In this document: one piece after another, positions 25,419 through 34,565 of the stretch
How positions within the stretch are numbered: the first letter of the stretch is position 1
How the letters are laid out: the number at the start of each line of letters is the position of its first letter
Source: an uncultured Clostridia bacterium
GTDB taxonomy: Bacteria; Bacillota; Clostridia; TANB77; CAG-508
Reading direction: 5' to 3'
Assembly (NCBI GenBank): GCA_934168365.1
Contig: CAKPNJ010000006.1
Span: 1 to 64,000, forward strand
DNA: 64,000 nt
Translations under genes and position numbers: made by a program
Notes under the pieces: generated by a model
The model's database searches: none
What the model was told of the DNA's origin: nothing
What the model saw: the letters and a program-made list of their open reading frames with translations, nothing else

Positions 25419-26137
25419 AATTCTCCTCCTGTTGCTATTTTTACAAAAGCATCTTCAAAATCTTTTGCATTTGATTTTTCTATTAACTCTTTTGGAGTTC
25501 CTACATCTATTAAGCTTCCTTTTGCCATTATTCCAACTCTATCTGATAAACTTTCTGCTTCTTCCATATAATGTGTAGTTAGTATAATTGTTATTTTTCC
25601 TTTTTGACTTTCTATAATACTCCATAATTCTCTTCTTGCAATAACATCTAAGCCTAATGTAGGTTCGTCAAGAAATAGTATTTGTGGATTATTTATTAAA
25701 GCCATTGCAATAGATACTTTTCTTTGCCATCCTCCAGATAAAGTTTTTGCCTTTTGATTTAGCACTTCTTCTAGTTTAAATGTTTTTACTAATTCATCAA
25801 TTTTTTCTTTTGGATTTTTTATCTGATATACTCCTGCTATAAATTCCAAATTCTCTTTTACAGATAAGTTCATTGCAATTGCAGTTTCTTGTGGTGATAC
25901 ATTTAAAATTTCTTTTATTTTTTGTTTGTCTTTATTTATATCTAATCCATTTATTCTTATGTTTCCACTAGTAGGTAAAATCAAGGTAGATAGCATTTTT
26001 ATTGTAGTGGTCTTTCCTGCTCCATTTGTACCTAACAAAGCAAAAAGCTCTCCTTGTTTTATTTTTAAACTAACATTATTAACTGCTGTTTTTTCTTTAA
26101 ATTTTTTAGTTAGATTTTCAATTTCAATTGAATACAT
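25415..26137 (-). CDS. ABC transporter ATP-binding protein
   Basis: 240 residues with GTNGAGKTT (Walker A), QETAIAMNLSV (Q-loop), TLSGGWQRKVSIAMA (signature), LFLDEPTLGLD (Walker B and D-loop) and LTTHYMEEAE (switch His). It belongs to the drug/antibiotic-export group (CcmA/DrrA-like). It is three bases after the AbrB-like regulator, whose final codons contain its RBS. Confidence 0.95.
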   Translation of the reverse strand: MYSIEIENLTKKFKEKTAVNNVSLKIKQGELFALLGTNGAGKTTTIKMLSTLILPTSGNIRINGLDINKDKQKIKEILNVSPQETAIAMNLSVKENLEFIAGVYQIKNPKEKIDELVKTFKLEEVLNQKAKTLSGGWQRKVSIAMALINNPQILFLDEPTLGLDVIARRELWSIIESQKGKITIILTTHYMEEAESLSDRVGIMAKGSLIDVGTPKELIEKSNAKDFEDAFVKIATGGEL

Positions 26138-26139
26138 TT

Positions 26140-26343
26140 TTACTCATCTCCTTTTTGGAATATTTTATTTGATAAATCTTCAATAATATCAGACTTTACT
26201 AAAACTATTCCTTGTTTTTTATCACATAAAACAACAATTGAATCTCCTGGATTTATATTAAACATTTCTCTTGCTTCCTTTGGTATTACAATTTGTCCCT
26301 TTTCACCAACTTTGCAAATACCAACATATTTATCTTTATTCAT
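26140..26343 (-). CDS. AbrB/SpoVT-type transcriptional regulator
   Basis: A 67-residue SpoVT-AbrB swapped-hairpin protein: VGEKGQIVIPKEAREMFNINPGDSIVVL is the DNA-binding core. It heads the operon with the ABC exporter and probably regulates it through the direct repeats at 26365-26390. A short tail (IIEDLSNKIFQKGDE) follows the fold. Confidence 0.92.
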   Translation of the reverse strand: MNKDKYVGICKVGEKGQIVIPKEAREMFNINPGDSIVVLCDKKQGIVLVKSDIIEDLSNKIFQKGDE

Positions 26344-26364
26344 AATTTTCTCCTTTCGGCTCAG

Positions 26365-26410
26365 TTATACTTTTCGTACTTATTATACTTTACCGACATT
26401 AAAAAAGCAA
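26365..26410 (-). promoter_or_regulatory. Promoter and repeat operator of the AbrB-ABC operon
   Basis: TTGCTT (26405-26410) and TATAAT (26382-26387) with a 17-base spacer. TTATACTT occurs at 26365-26372 and 26383-26390, 18 bases apart, with a related GTACTT between. The repeats cover the -10 box and start site, a good place for autoregulation by the AbrB-like protein. Confidence 0.55.
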
Positions 26411-26431
26411 CATCTTTTTAAAATGTTGCTT
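26405..26431 (-). terminator. Intrinsic terminator after the DUF898 gene
   Basis: Arms AAGCAACAT and ATGTTGCTT, nine-base loop, then a six-T run on the minus strand. Its 3' arm overlaps the -35 box of the AbrB operon. Confidence 0.85.
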
Positions 26432-26438
26432 GAATATT

Positions 26439-27827
26439 TTAATATGAAATGTTTTTAGTGTTGCCATCTTTTAATAATACTTTTAAATATCTTTTACCAT
26501 TTTCTATTCCTAAAAACTCTGCAACTGAACTTGCAACTTTAGTTTTAGTTTGATTTGGATTACCAGAACTTGGATTATGTATTACATACAAGTCGTTATT
26601 TTTAGTTATATAATATAGGTCAATTTTACTACCACTAGAAACTTTATATAAATATTTTGCATTAGTTCCTTCAATTAGTATTGCTCCTGTACTTTCGCTT
26701 ATTGCAATTCCATTGCCTTCAATACTTGCTACTAAATCACTTGTATGGTCTGGTGCTCCTTCAGTTGCAACATAATCAATTAGTGTTACAGTTGTATATC
26801 TTTTAAAGTCTTTTGTAGTATATGTTACTTTATTGGTATTTGAACTTGTACTACTACTGTTTTCGGTTGAGTTTGTATTATTTGAATTTGCATTATTATT
26901 TGTATTTGAGTTAATATTTTTATTTGGTGTATTTATTGTTGCAATTTGCTTATTACCACTTGATGGTATTTTTTCATCTTTATTAAATATTTCTTCAAAA
27001 TCAATGCCATCATCCATAATTTTATCAAAATCAACATTTTTGTATGTAAAAGACACCACTCCTACAATTAACATAATCGCTAATATTATTCCTAATACAG
27101 CTGGAGCCATTGATGTTTTTGGCTCTTCTTCATCTTTTAGTTTTATGTGTGTGTTTTTAGCTTTCCAGTTTTCGATTTTTATTGGTAGCCATAGTCCAAA
27201 AATTCCAAATGTGATAATACATAAAAACCACCATAATAGATAATTTCCTATTAAACTTAATGATTTTCCTGTAAATATTATTTTTTTGCGGTTTATAATA
27301 GTATGTTTTGCAAACCATCTTTGTCTATAACATACTACAAATGGATATAATAGACCAAATGAAATAAAGGTTAATATTTTGCTAAATAAGTTTACTCCAA
27401 TTATTCCTAGTACTCCACCATCAAAGTAACTGTCTCCTTTGACAAATTCTTCTTTTTCAAAATGAATATTTGAAACTATCCATTGTTCTTTTTTAATTGG
27501 AACCCAAAAGCCATAAATTCCTAAAGTGATAATTGTAAGGAAAATCCATTTGAATTTTTGTACAAATAAAGATGCTCCTGTACCCTCAAATTTAAGTCTT
27601 TTTCCATTGTATACTGTATGATCTATAGTATACGCAATAAGTAATTTTTCTGCCCAAGCATGGGCAATTCCCAATGTTACAGCAGTTATGATAAATGCTA
27701 AAATCCTGTAACCTAACCATTCTAATACCTTTCCATCAAAGTATGAATCTGTTCTTTCTGCTTGTTTTACTTTTTGAATTTCATCATATTGTGTGTCTGC
27801 TATTTGTTCGTTCTTTTGTTCCTCCAT
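26439..27827 (-). CDS. DUF898 (YjgN-like) membrane protein with extracellular domain
   Basis: 462 residues. Residues 27-225 hold repeated units of the DUF898 type: SYFDGKVLEWLGY and SYFDGGVLGIIGV begin units followed by LGIYGFWVPIKKEQW or FGIFGLWLPIKIENW. A further helix near 245-265 is followed by an Asn/Ser/Thr-rich linker and a C-terminal domain of about 130 residues outside the membrane. Function of DUF898 is unknown. Confidence 0.8.
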   Translation of the reverse strand: MEEQKNEQIADTQYDEIQKVKQAERTDSYFDGKVLEWLGYRILAFIITAVTLGIAHAWAEKLLIAYTIDHTVYNGKRLKFEGTGASLFVQKFKWIFLTIITLGIYGFWVPIKKEQWIVSNIHFEKEEFVKGDSYFDGGVLGIIGVNLFSKILTFISFGLLYPFVVCYRQRWFAKHTIINRKKIIFTGKSLSLIGNYLLWWFLCIITFGIFGLWLPIKIENWKAKNTHIKLKDEEEPKTSMAPAVLGIILAIMLIVGVVSFTYKNVDFDKIMDDGIDFEEIFNKDEKIPSSGNKQIATINTPNKNINSNTNNNANSNNTNSTENSSSTSSNTNKVTYTTKDFKRYTTVTLIDYVATEGAPDHTSDLVASIEGNGIAISESTGAILIEGTNAKYLYKVSSGSKIDLYYITKNNDLYVIHNPSSGNPNQTKTKVASSVAEFLGIENGKRYLKVLLKDGNTKNISY

Positions 27828-27857
27828 TATAAATTTCCCCCTTTTTTATATACAATA

Positions 27858-27886
27858 TATATATCATAACTATTATTTTTTTACAA
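27858..27886 (-). promoter_or_regulatory. Sigma-A promoter of the DUF898 gene
   Basis: TTGTAA (27881-27886), 17 bases, TATATA (27858-27863), ending about 30 bases before the ATG with its GGGGG site. Confidence 0.5.
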
Positions 27887-27899
27887 GTAAATCACAAAA

Positions 27900-27929
27900 A
27901 TAAGGTCGAATTTTAGAATTCAACCTTAT
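27900..27929 (-). terminator. Intrinsic terminator after the second ZIP gene
   Basis: Arms ATAAGGTCGAAT and ATTCAACCTTAT with one mismatch, followed on the minus strand by TTTTTGTG. It starts 16 bases beyond the gene stop. Confidence 0.75.
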
Positions 27930-27945
27930 CCTAATTGCTTAATTT

Positions 27946-28743
27946 TTATCCTAACGCAACATCTAATACCATCATTAAAACAAAACCAAAAATTAAACCA
28001 AAAGTAGATAAATTTTTATTGCCAATTATTGATTCTGGCAAAAGCTCTCTTGCAACTACTATTATCATTGCTCCTGCTGCAAATGATAATAAAAATGGTA
28101 ACATACTTCTTATATACATTACAAGTATTGCACCTATCACAGCTGATACAGGTTCAACTAAAGCCGATGCCTGCCCTATCATAAAGCTTTTGAATCTTGA
28201 ATATCCTTCTGTACGAAGTGGCAATGATACAGCCGCCCCTTCTGGAAAGTTTTGTATTCCTATGCCAAGTGCCAACATAACTGCACCAATTAGTGTCATT
28301 CCTGGCACTCCACTTGCTATTCCTCCAAAAGCTACACCTACTGCCATTCCTTCTGGTATATTGTGAATTGTAATTGCTGCTATTAAAAGTATGCTTCTCT
28401 TTAATGATCCTTTACCATTTATGCTTTTTCTATTTTTTAGCATTTTATCCAAGAACTTATCTGATATTAACACAAACAACCCACCTGTAATAAATCCAAT
28501 AGTCGGTAACGCCCATGCTATGTATCCAAGTTCTTGTGATAAATCAATTGATGGTTCTAATAAAGACCAAAATGCTGCTGCAATCATTACTCCTGCACTA
28601 AAGCCTAATATTGCATTTAATATTTTACTATTTACTTCTTTGAAGAAGCAAACTACAAGAGCTCCTAATGCTGTTACTCCCCACGTAAATGTTGTTGCTA
28701 GTAATGCTTGAATTACTGGGTTTAATGTTTCAAACCAATCCAA
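27946..28743 (-). CDS. ZIP-family metal transporter, second copy
   Basis: About 265 residues, eight helices, with TIHNIPEGMAVGVAFGG and GIQNFPEGAAVS metal motifs. It is a close paralogue of the gene at 18938 and both end in DVALG, but here VARELLPES replaces VEELIPES. The start is placed at a TTG six bases after GAGGTG; the GTG within that site is the alternative. Probably a divalent metal importer with different regulation or specificity. Confidence 0.9.
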   Translation of the reverse strand: MDWFETLNPVIQALLATTFTWGVTALGALVVCFFKEVNSKILNAILGFSAGVMIAAAFWSLLEPSIDLSQELGYIAWALPTIGFITGGLFVLISDKFLDKMLKNRKSINGKGSLKRSILLIAAITIHNIPEGMAVGVAFGGIASGVPGMTLIGAVMLALGIGIQNFPEGAAVSLPLRTEGYSRFKSFMIGQASALVEPVSAVIGAILVMYIRSMLPFLLSFAAGAMIIVVARELLPESIIGNKNLSTFGLIFGFVLMMVLDVALG

Positions 28744-28792
28744 TTTATTCACCTCACATTACATAATATGTTTCTTTGATATGTAATGTGAT

Positions 28793-28828
28793 AAAAGCAA
28801 ACAACTAATTTTCTAGTTATTTGCTTTT
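28793..28828 (-). terminator. Intrinsic terminator before the ZIP gene
   Basis: Arms AAAAGCAAACAACTA and TAGTTATTTGCTTTT with one mismatch. It resembles the composite elements, but the loop has TAGAAA and I see no -10 box at the right distance, so only a terminator is claimed. Confidence 0.75.
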
Positions 28829-28834
28829 AGTTAA

Positions 28835-29473
28835 TTATTTATTACTTGCTATTTCATATTCTTCTAGGTTTGGTCTTGTTACATCCTCATCTTCTAAGTT
28901 ATCAAATTGCCAATTTTTAAACTTTGTTGCATTTTCTTCTTCCGCTCCGTTGATTGCTTTCACTATCATTCCTGTTGACTTACTATACCAAAGCTTTAGT
29001 CCTAAGTTATTTATCTTATAGCATTCTTCTCCATCTACTATATCAGATGTTATAATTGATGACAATTTCATTGTTCTACTTGTATATTCATCAATCAAAT
29101 ATGGTATGTCATTTAATTCTTTATTTGCATCTTTTTCAACTGTAGCTTTTAATATACTTGGCACTAAATATATTTTTTCATTTGTGTTTTCATTATTCCA
29201 TAAAATTAAATCTCTTCCATTGTTCTGCATTACATACATCTTTATTCCATCTTTGTAATAAATTTTATTTACAACCTTTTTTGAGTTATCTGTAGTATTT
29301 TCTAATTCTATTGTATAAGAAAAGTTTCCTACACTCATGTTTGTTCTTTGGTTTATTACAATTTTATTGATAATACTACCATTTATTATAAACCATAGCA
29401 TCAATCCTACTACAATTACAGCTAATACTATAAAAATTATTTTCTCACTTGATTTTTTTTCTTTATTTTTCAC
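28835..29473 (-). CDS. Single-pass extracytoplasmic protein
   Basis: About 212 residues from a GTG start that follows AAGGAG; the promoter at 29517-29545 would begin the transcript inside the longer frame, so the upstream ATG is unlikely. A lysine-rich N-terminus precedes one membrane helix (IFIVLAVIVVGLMLWFII); the rest is outside and rich in beta-strand patterns (FSYTIELENTTDN, KIYYKDGIKMYVM). It resembles the outer domain of the anti-sigma protein at 10481 in style, with a YKINNLGLKLWYSKSTGM strand pair. Function unknown. Confidence 0.7.
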   Translation of the reverse strand: MKNKEKKSSEKIIFIVLAVIVVGLMLWFIINGSIINKIVINQRTNMSVGNFSYTIELENTTDNSKKVVNKIYYKDGIKMYVMQNNGRDLILWNNENTNEKIYLVPSILKATVEKDANKELNDIPYLIDEYTSRTMKLSSIITSDIVDGEECYKINNLGLKLWYSKSTGMIVKAINGAEEENATKFKNWQFDNLEDEDVTRPNLEEYEIASNK

Positions 29474-29516
29474 AATATCATTCTCCTTATTCTTCATATG
29501 TATATTTATTGTTTTT

Positions 29517-29545
29517 ATTATATTATAATCATAATTTTTATTCAA
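29517..29545 (-). promoter_or_regulatory. Sigma-A promoter of the 28835 gene
   Basis: TTGAAT (29540-29545), 17 bases, TATAAT (29517-29522). A second overlapping TATAAT lies at 29522-29527. Confidence 0.6.
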
Positions 29546-29588
29546 TAGTTACAGAAAAAAAAATATGATTTTTTCAATTCAAACAATC

Positions 29589-29617
29589 TTGACCTATTTA
29601 CGTCTTTAAGGTATAAT
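29589..29617 (+). promoter_or_regulatory. Sigma-A promoter of acyl-CoA ligase 1
   Basis: TTGACC (29589-29594), 17 bases, TATAAT (29612-29617), directly followed by the inverted repeat at 29626-29644, which would cover the transcription start. Confidence 0.8.
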
Positions 29618-29625
29618 AGTTTTTG

Positions 29626-29644
29626 AAACTACATAGTATAGTTT
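29626..29644. promoter_or_regulatory. Inverted repeat operator, site 1
   Basis: AAACTA-N7-TAGTTT just downstream of the -10 box. The same arms and spacing occur at 43414-43432 before the second acyl-CoA ligase, suggesting one repressor controls both. Confidence 0.55.
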
Positions 29645-29668
29645 AGTAAATTATTTATTGGAGGACAA

Positions 29669-31390
29669 ATGAAAAAAGAACAAACTATTATAAAATTCGA
29701 TAATATTAAAGATTTGTTATATCATTCGGCCAATACTTATGCTGATAATATAGCATTTACAACAAAGATAAAAAATGGCAAAGAAGTTGAATATATAAAT
29801 CACACTTATACTAATTTATTGGAAGATATTAATTATTTCGGTACTTCTTTATATAAATTAGGTCTACAAGGTAAACGTTCTGCTGTTGTGGGACATAATT
29901 GTTATGAATGGGCTGTTGCACATTTAAGTAACTTACTTGGAGGGATTGTTTCTGTTCCTTTAGATAAAGGCTTGCAAATTGGAGAACTTGAAGATTCTTT
30001 AATTAGAAGTGAAGTCGAATCAATAGTTTTTGATGAAAAACTAAAAGATATTATAGAAGAAATTAAAAATTCAGGAAAAACAAATATCAAGCATTTTATT
30101 TGCTTTTCCAAAGTACCTGGCTTTTTGTATTTTTATGATTTAATTGATGACGGAAAAAAAGCTATTGAAGCTGGTTATTCAGAATATATAAATTATAAAG
30201 TTAATCCTTCTGCTATGAGTATTTTGCTTTTTACATCTGGTACAACTTCTAAATCTAAAGCTGTTATGCTTAATCAAAATGGAATTGCAACAAATATATA
30301 TGATATGCAATTAGTTGAAACTTTTTATAATACTGATGTAAATATTGCATTTTTGCCATATCATCATATTTTTGGATCAACTGGTATGCTTGTAATGTTA
30401 GCATCTGGTATGAAAACTGTTTTTCCAGATGGATTAAGGTATATTCAACAAAACCTAAAAGAATATAAAGTATCTGTTTTTGTTGGAGTTCCTATTCTAA
30501 TAGATAAAATGTACTCTACTATTATGAAGGAAGTTGAAAGACAAGGTAAAACTAGGCTTATAAACTTTATGATTAAGCTAAGCAATTTCTTGTTAAAACT
30601 TCATATTGATATTAGAAGAAAAGTTTTTAAACAACTTATTGATGCTCTTGGTGGAAATATGAGATTTGTTATTTCAGGTGGTGCCCCTCTTGATAAAAGA
30701 GTTGGTAAATGGTTTAACTCAATTGGTATTCATTTAGTTCAAGGTTATGGATTAACTGAAACCTCTCCTGTTATATCTGCTGAAAATGATACTTGTGTAA
30801 AAGAAGGTTCTGTTGGAATACCTATGGGAAGTCTTGATGTAAAAATTAATAATAAAGATGCAAATGGTATTGGTGAAATAATTGTTAAAGGGCCAAATGT
30901 TATGCTTGGATATTACAAAAATGAAGAACAAACAAATGAAGTATTAAAAGATGGCTGGTTCCACACTGGTGATTTAGGTTATATAGATGATGATGGTTAC
31001 TTATTTATCACTGGTAGACAAAAAGATTTAATAGTTTTAAAAAATGGTAAAAAAGTATTTCCTGAGGAATTAGAAATTTTGATAAATAGATTAGATGAAG
31101 TTGAAGAATGTTTTGTTTATGGTCTTCCAGATGCTCAAGATAGTAATGATGTTAAAGTCTCTGTTGAAGTAGTATATAACGAAACCGTTACTAAGTCTAA
31201 ATACCCTAATGCAACTGAACAAGAACTAAAAGATATTATTTGGAATGAAATTAAAGAAATAAATAAAACTCTTCCTATGTACAAATATATAAAACATCTT
31301 GTTTTAACTAAAGAACCTTTAATAAAAACTACTACAAATAAAATAAAAAGAAATGAAGAACTAAAAAAAATTATTGAATTGGAGGGATAG
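29669..31390 (+). CDS. Long-chain acyl-CoA synthetase-type AMP-forming ligase 1
   Basis: 573 residues of the AMP-binding superfamily: LLFTSGTTSKSKAVMLN is the ATP P-loop (A3), QGYGLTETSPVIS the A5 motif, GWFHTGDLGYIDDDGYLF the A7 motif, and TTTNKIKRNE carries the A10 lysine. This group activates fatty acids to acyl-CoA; TSGTT and long N-terminus fit the FadD/FAA type. RBS GGAGG. It is followed at once by hemolysin III, whose RBS lies over its stop. Confidence 0.93.
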   Translation: MKKEQTIIKFDNIKDLLYHSANTYADNIAFTTKIKNGKEVEYINHTYTNLLEDINYFGTSLYKLGLQGKRSAVVGHNCYEWAVAHLSNLLGGIVSVPLDKGLQIGELEDSLIRSEVESIVFDEKLKDIIEEIKNSGKTNIKHFICFSKVPGFLYFYDLIDDGKKAIEAGYSEYINYKVNPSAMSILLFTSGTTSKSKAVMLNQNGIATNIYDMQLVETFYNTDVNIAFLPYHHIFGSTGMLVMLASGMKTVFPDGLRYIQQNLKEYKVSVFVGVPILIDKMYSTIMKEVERQGKTRLINFMIKLSNFLLKLHIDIRRKVFKQLIDALGGNMRFVISGGAPLDKRVGKWFNSIGIHLVQGYGLTETSPVISAENDTCVKEGSVGIPMGSLDVKINNKDANGIGEIIVKGPNVMLGYYKNEEQTNEVLKDGWFHTGDLGYIDDDGYLFITGRQKDLIVLKNGKKVFPEELEILINRLDEVEECFVYGLPDAQDSNDVKVSVEVVYNETVTKSKYPNATEQELKDIIWNEIKEINKTLPMYKYIKHLVLTKEPLIKTTTNKIKRNEELKKIIELEG

Positions 31391-31391
31391 T

Positions 31392-32066
31392 ATGCATAGA
31401 GTAAAATTAGCTGACAGAGTATTGCCAACATATACAAAAGGTGAAGAAATTTTTAATATGGTATCACATATTGTCGGCGGTGCACTCGGTATTGCTGTTC
31501 TTGCTTTATGTGTTATATTTTCAGCATTACATCACAATGTTTATGGTGTAGTTTCTACCTCAATTTATGGCGTATCTTTAATTTTACTATACACTATGTC
31601 AAGTATATATCATGGTTTAAACCCTAATTGTACAGCAAAAAAGGTCTTTCAAATAATTGATCACTGCTCTATATTTATTCTTATAGCTGGAACTTATACT
31701 CCATTTGCTTTATGTACTTTAAGAGAATATGATACAGCTACTGGTTGGACATTATTTGGAATTGTTTGGGGATTATCAATATTAGGAATTGTACTTAATT
31801 CAATAGATTTAAAAAGATATAAAGTTTTTTCTATGATATGCTACATATTACTTGGTTGGTGTATCATATTTAAAATAAATGTAATTATAGAATTACTAAC
31901 TATAAAAGGATTTATCTTATTATTAGCTGGTGGACTTGTATATACAATTGGAGCAATTTTTTATGGACTTGGTAAAAAACATAAATGGATGCACTCTGTA
32001 TTTCATATTGCTTGTATAGTTGCAAGTGCATTACAATTTTTTTGTATATTCTTTTATGTAATATAA
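31392..32066 (+). CDS. Hemolysin III / adiponectin-receptor-family membrane protein
   Basis: About 224 residues, seven helices, with the family motifs MSSIYHGL, IDHCSIFILIAGTYTPF and KHKWMHSVFHIACI holding the conserved histidines of the metal-dependent CREST/PAQR hydrolase-like site. The start follows GGAGGGATAGT; it is one base after the ligase stop, so the two are cotranscribed. The link with an acyl-CoA ligase fits a role in membrane lipid adjustment. Confidence 0.93.
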   Translation: MHRVKLADRVLPTYTKGEEIFNMVSHIVGGALGIAVLALCVIFSALHHNVYGVVSTSIYGVSLILLYTMSSIYHGLNPNCTAKKVFQIIDHCSIFILIAGTYTPFALCTLREYDTATGWTLFGIVWGLSILGIVLNSIDLKRYKVFSMICYILLGWCIIFKINVIIELLTIKGFILLLAGGLVYTIGAIFYGLGKKHKWMHSVFHIACIVASALQFFCIFFYVI

Positions 32067-32070
32067 CTTT

Positions 32071-32102
32071 AAAGGGGAAGAGTAAACTCTTCCCCTTTTT
32101 TT
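32071..32102 (+). terminator. Strong bidirectional terminator
   Basis: Arms AAAGGGGAAGAGT and ACTCTTCCCCTTT with a two-base loop, T-run on the plus strand. It ends the ligase-hemolysin unit and also lies just downstream of the small minus-strand gene at 32107. Confidence 0.95.
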
Positions 32103-32106
32103 ATTC

Positions 32107-32235
32107 TTACCATCCCATATTTTCTCCGGGCTTACTAAGAAGCCCTTGAATGGACGTAAGAATAGTTGCTATTGCACCAATTATAGTTGCAGTAGCGGCG
32201 AGGATTTGGATGTATTTGCTCAGCTTGTTGTTCAT
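32107..32235 (-). CDS. Small membrane peptide, 42 residues
   Basis: A short open frame with AAGGA upstream of its ATG. The peptide starts MNNKLSKYIQ, has one hydrophobic stretch (ILAATATIIGAIATILTSI) and ends LLSKPGENMGW. Codons such as CTG, CTC, GCC and ACG make it clearly richer in G+C than its neighbours, which suggests recent transfer or unusual selection. It is isolated between a terminator and the metal-ATPase gene. It could be a single-pass regulator or a toxin-like peptide; I recognise no family. Confidence 0.6.
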   Translation of the reverse strand: MNNKLSKYIQILAATATIIGAIATILTSIQGLLSKPGENMGW

Positions 32236-32310
32236 AACTATTCCTTACCTTTCATATTATTTTAATTTGAAATACATATATATTATACACTAGATTTACA
32301 TAATTTTCAA

Positions 32311-34137
32311 TTATTTTTTTAATATTCTAATAGCATTTAATACTGCAATTACTGAAACGCCAACATCTGCGAAAACCGCTTCCCACATTGTAGCAATTCC
32401 TACTGCACTCAAAACTAATACTAATGCTTTAATTGAAATTGCAAATACAATGTTTTGTTTAACAATTCTCATTGCTTTTTTAGAAATCTTAATAGCTTTA
32501 TTTATTTTAGATGTTTCGTCTGTCATTATTACTATATCTGCTGCTTCTATTGCTGCATCGCTTCCAAGACCTCCCATTGCTATCCCTATATCTGATAATG
32601 CAAGTACTGGTGCATCATTTATTCCATCTCCAACAAATGCAAGTGTTCCACTCTTTTGTTTGATAAGCTCTTCTACTTTTTTTACTTTTCCATCTGGTAA
32701 TAATTCAGTATATACTTTATCTATTCCTAATTTTTTAGCAACATCTTCTCCCACCTCTTTTTTGTCACCTGTAAGCATTATTGTCTGTTTTTTATTATCT
32801 TTTAATTCTTTTATTGCTTTATATGAATCTTCTTTTATTTCGTCTGATATAAGTATATAACCAGCATATTTATTTTCAATTGCTACATGTACTACAGTGC
32901 CTATTTCACTACATTTTGTATATTCAATATTGTTTTCTTGCATTAGTTTTTCATTTCCAACTAATACTTGTTTATTTTCAATTTTTACACTTATTCCTTT
33001 TCCAGATATTTCGTTTATATCTGAAATCAATTTGTCATCTATTTTTTCATTATATGCTTTTTTTATTGATACTGCAATTGGATGATTTGAATAGTTTTCT
33101 GCATAAGCCGAATATTTTATAATGTCTTGTTTAGATGCTCCTACTTCTTCTACTTTTTGAACTTCAAATACACCTTTTGTAAGTGTTCCTGTTTTGTCAA
33201 AAACCACTGTATTAACATTTGCTAAAGCTTCTAAATAATTTCCACCTTTGATTAAAACTCCTATTTTAGATGCTCCACCAATTCCTGCAAAAAAGCTTAA
33301 AGGTATTGATATAACTAGTGCACATGGACATGACACAACTAAAAATGATAACGCTCTATATAGCCATTCTGTGAAGTTTGCTTCTTTTATAATAATTGGT
33401 GGTACAATAGCTATAATTACTGCTAATATTACAACTACTGGAGTATAATATTTTGCAAATTTAGTAATAAAGTTTTCAGATTTAGATTTTTTATCTTCTG
33501 CATTTTCAATTAAGTTTAATATCTTACTAACAGTTGATTCTCCAAATTCTTTAGTTACTTGAATTCTTAATAACCCAGTCTGGTTTATACATCCACTAAA
33601 AACATTATCTCCTGTATTAGCTTTTCTTGGAACTGATTCTCCTGTTAATGCTGTTGTATCTAGCATTGACTCCCCTTCTATAATTTTTCCATCAAGAGGA
33701 ATTTTCTCCCCAGGTTTTACAATAATTATTTCTCCAACTTTTACTTCTTCAGGATTAACTTTTATCTCAGCATTTTCTCTTAAAACATTTGCAAAATCCG
33801 GTCTAATATTCATTAAATTCTCTATTGATTTTTTAGAGTTATCAACTGCATAATCTTGAAATGTTTCTCCCACTTGATAAAGCAACATTACAGTGACAGT
33901 CTCTGGGTATTCTCCAATAGCAAAAGCACCTATTGTAGCTATTGCCATTAAAAAGTTTTCGTCAAATACTTCTCCTTTGAAAATGTTTTCTATTGCTTCT
34001 TTTAAAACTTCAAATCCAACTACTAAATATGCAATTACATATATAGCAATTTTTATTATTTGATTATCAATTGGCATTAGTAATGCTATTAAAAGTAATA
34101 CTAATGATGTTAAAATCTTTATAATTTCTTTTTTCAT
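32311..34137 (-). CDS. Heavy-metal-transporting P1B-type ATPase (Cd/Zn/Co class)
   Basis: 608 residues without an N-terminal metal-binding domain. Motifs in order: TALTGESVP (actuator), SCPCALVIS (metal-site CPC), DKTGTLTKG (phosphorylated Asp), SNHPIA (the HP of P1B pumps), MLTGDKKE and GDGINDAP. The end has MWEAVFADVGVSVIAVLNA, fitting the Zn/Cd subgroup. It lies 25 bases after the ArsR/CadC-like regulator and is controlled with it. It should export toxic divalent metals. Confidence 0.95.
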   Translation of the reverse strand: MKKEIIKILTSLVLLLIALLMPIDNQIIKIAIYVIAYLVVGFEVLKEAIENIFKGEVFDENFLMAIATIGAFAIGEYPETVTVMLLYQVGETFQDYAVDNSKKSIENLMNIRPDFANVLRENAEIKVNPEEVKVGEIIIVKPGEKIPLDGKIIEGESMLDTTALTGESVPRKANTGDNVFSGCINQTGLLRIQVTKEFGESTVSKILNLIENAEDKKSKSENFITKFAKYYTPVVVILAVIIAIVPPIIIKEANFTEWLYRALSFLVVSCPCALVISIPLSFFAGIGGASKIGVLIKGGNYLEALANVNTVVFDKTGTLTKGVFEVQKVEEVGASKQDIIKYSAYAENYSNHPIAVSIKKAYNEKIDDKLISDINEISGKGISVKIENKQVLVGNEKLMQENNIEYTKCSEIGTVVHVAIENKYAGYILISDEIKEDSYKAIKELKDNKKQTIMLTGDKKEVGEDVAKKLGIDKVYTELLPDGKVKKVEELIKQKSGTLAFVGDGINDAPVLALSDIGIAMGGLGSDAAIEAADIVIMTDETSKINKAIKISKKAMRIVKQNIVFAISIKALVLVLSAVGIATMWEAVFADVGVSVIAVLNAIRILKK

Positions 34138-34162
34138 AATATTATCTCCTTTTTATAAAACA

Positions 34163-34528
34163 CTATATTCTGTGTTCAATATGCTCTGCACCGATTTCAA
34201 ATACTTTTTTTACATGTTCATCATCAAGCATATAAAATACTTCTTTACCTACTCTTTTACATTTTACAATTCCACTTCTTCTTAATGTTCCTAATTGATG
34301 TGAAATTGAAGATTTACTCATACTTAAAACATTTGCAATGTCACATACACACATTTCATTTTTGTCTAAAGCTGATAATATTTTAACTCTAGTAGTATCT
34401 CCTAGAATTTTAAAAAACTCTGCTAAATTGTTAAACAGATCTTCATCATTTAACATTTGCTTTTTAGTACTTTCTACTACTTCTTGATGTATTGCATTAC
34501 AATCACAAATGAATTCATTTCTAGACAT
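34163..34528 (-). CDS. ArsR/SmtB-family metal-sensing repressor (CadC-like)
   Basis: 121 residues: an N-terminal CDC pair, then a winged helix with EMCVCDIANVLSMSKSSISHQL, the ELCVCD metal-site motif of CadC/ArsR at the recognition region, and a C-terminal DDEHVKKVFEIGAEHIEHR helix with histidines. Metal binding should release DNA and induce the pump. It reads from the promoter at 34592-34621, covered by two operators. Confidence 0.93.
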   Translation of the reverse strand: MSRNEFICDCNAIHQEVVESTKKQMLNDEDLFNNLAEFFKILGDTTRVKILSALDKNEMCVCDIANVLSMSKSSISHQLGTLRRSGIVKCKRVGKEVFYMLDDEHVKKVFEIGAEHIEHRI

Positions 34529-34565
34529 ACTATTTCCTCCTTAGTTTTATTATATGCAAGTATAG

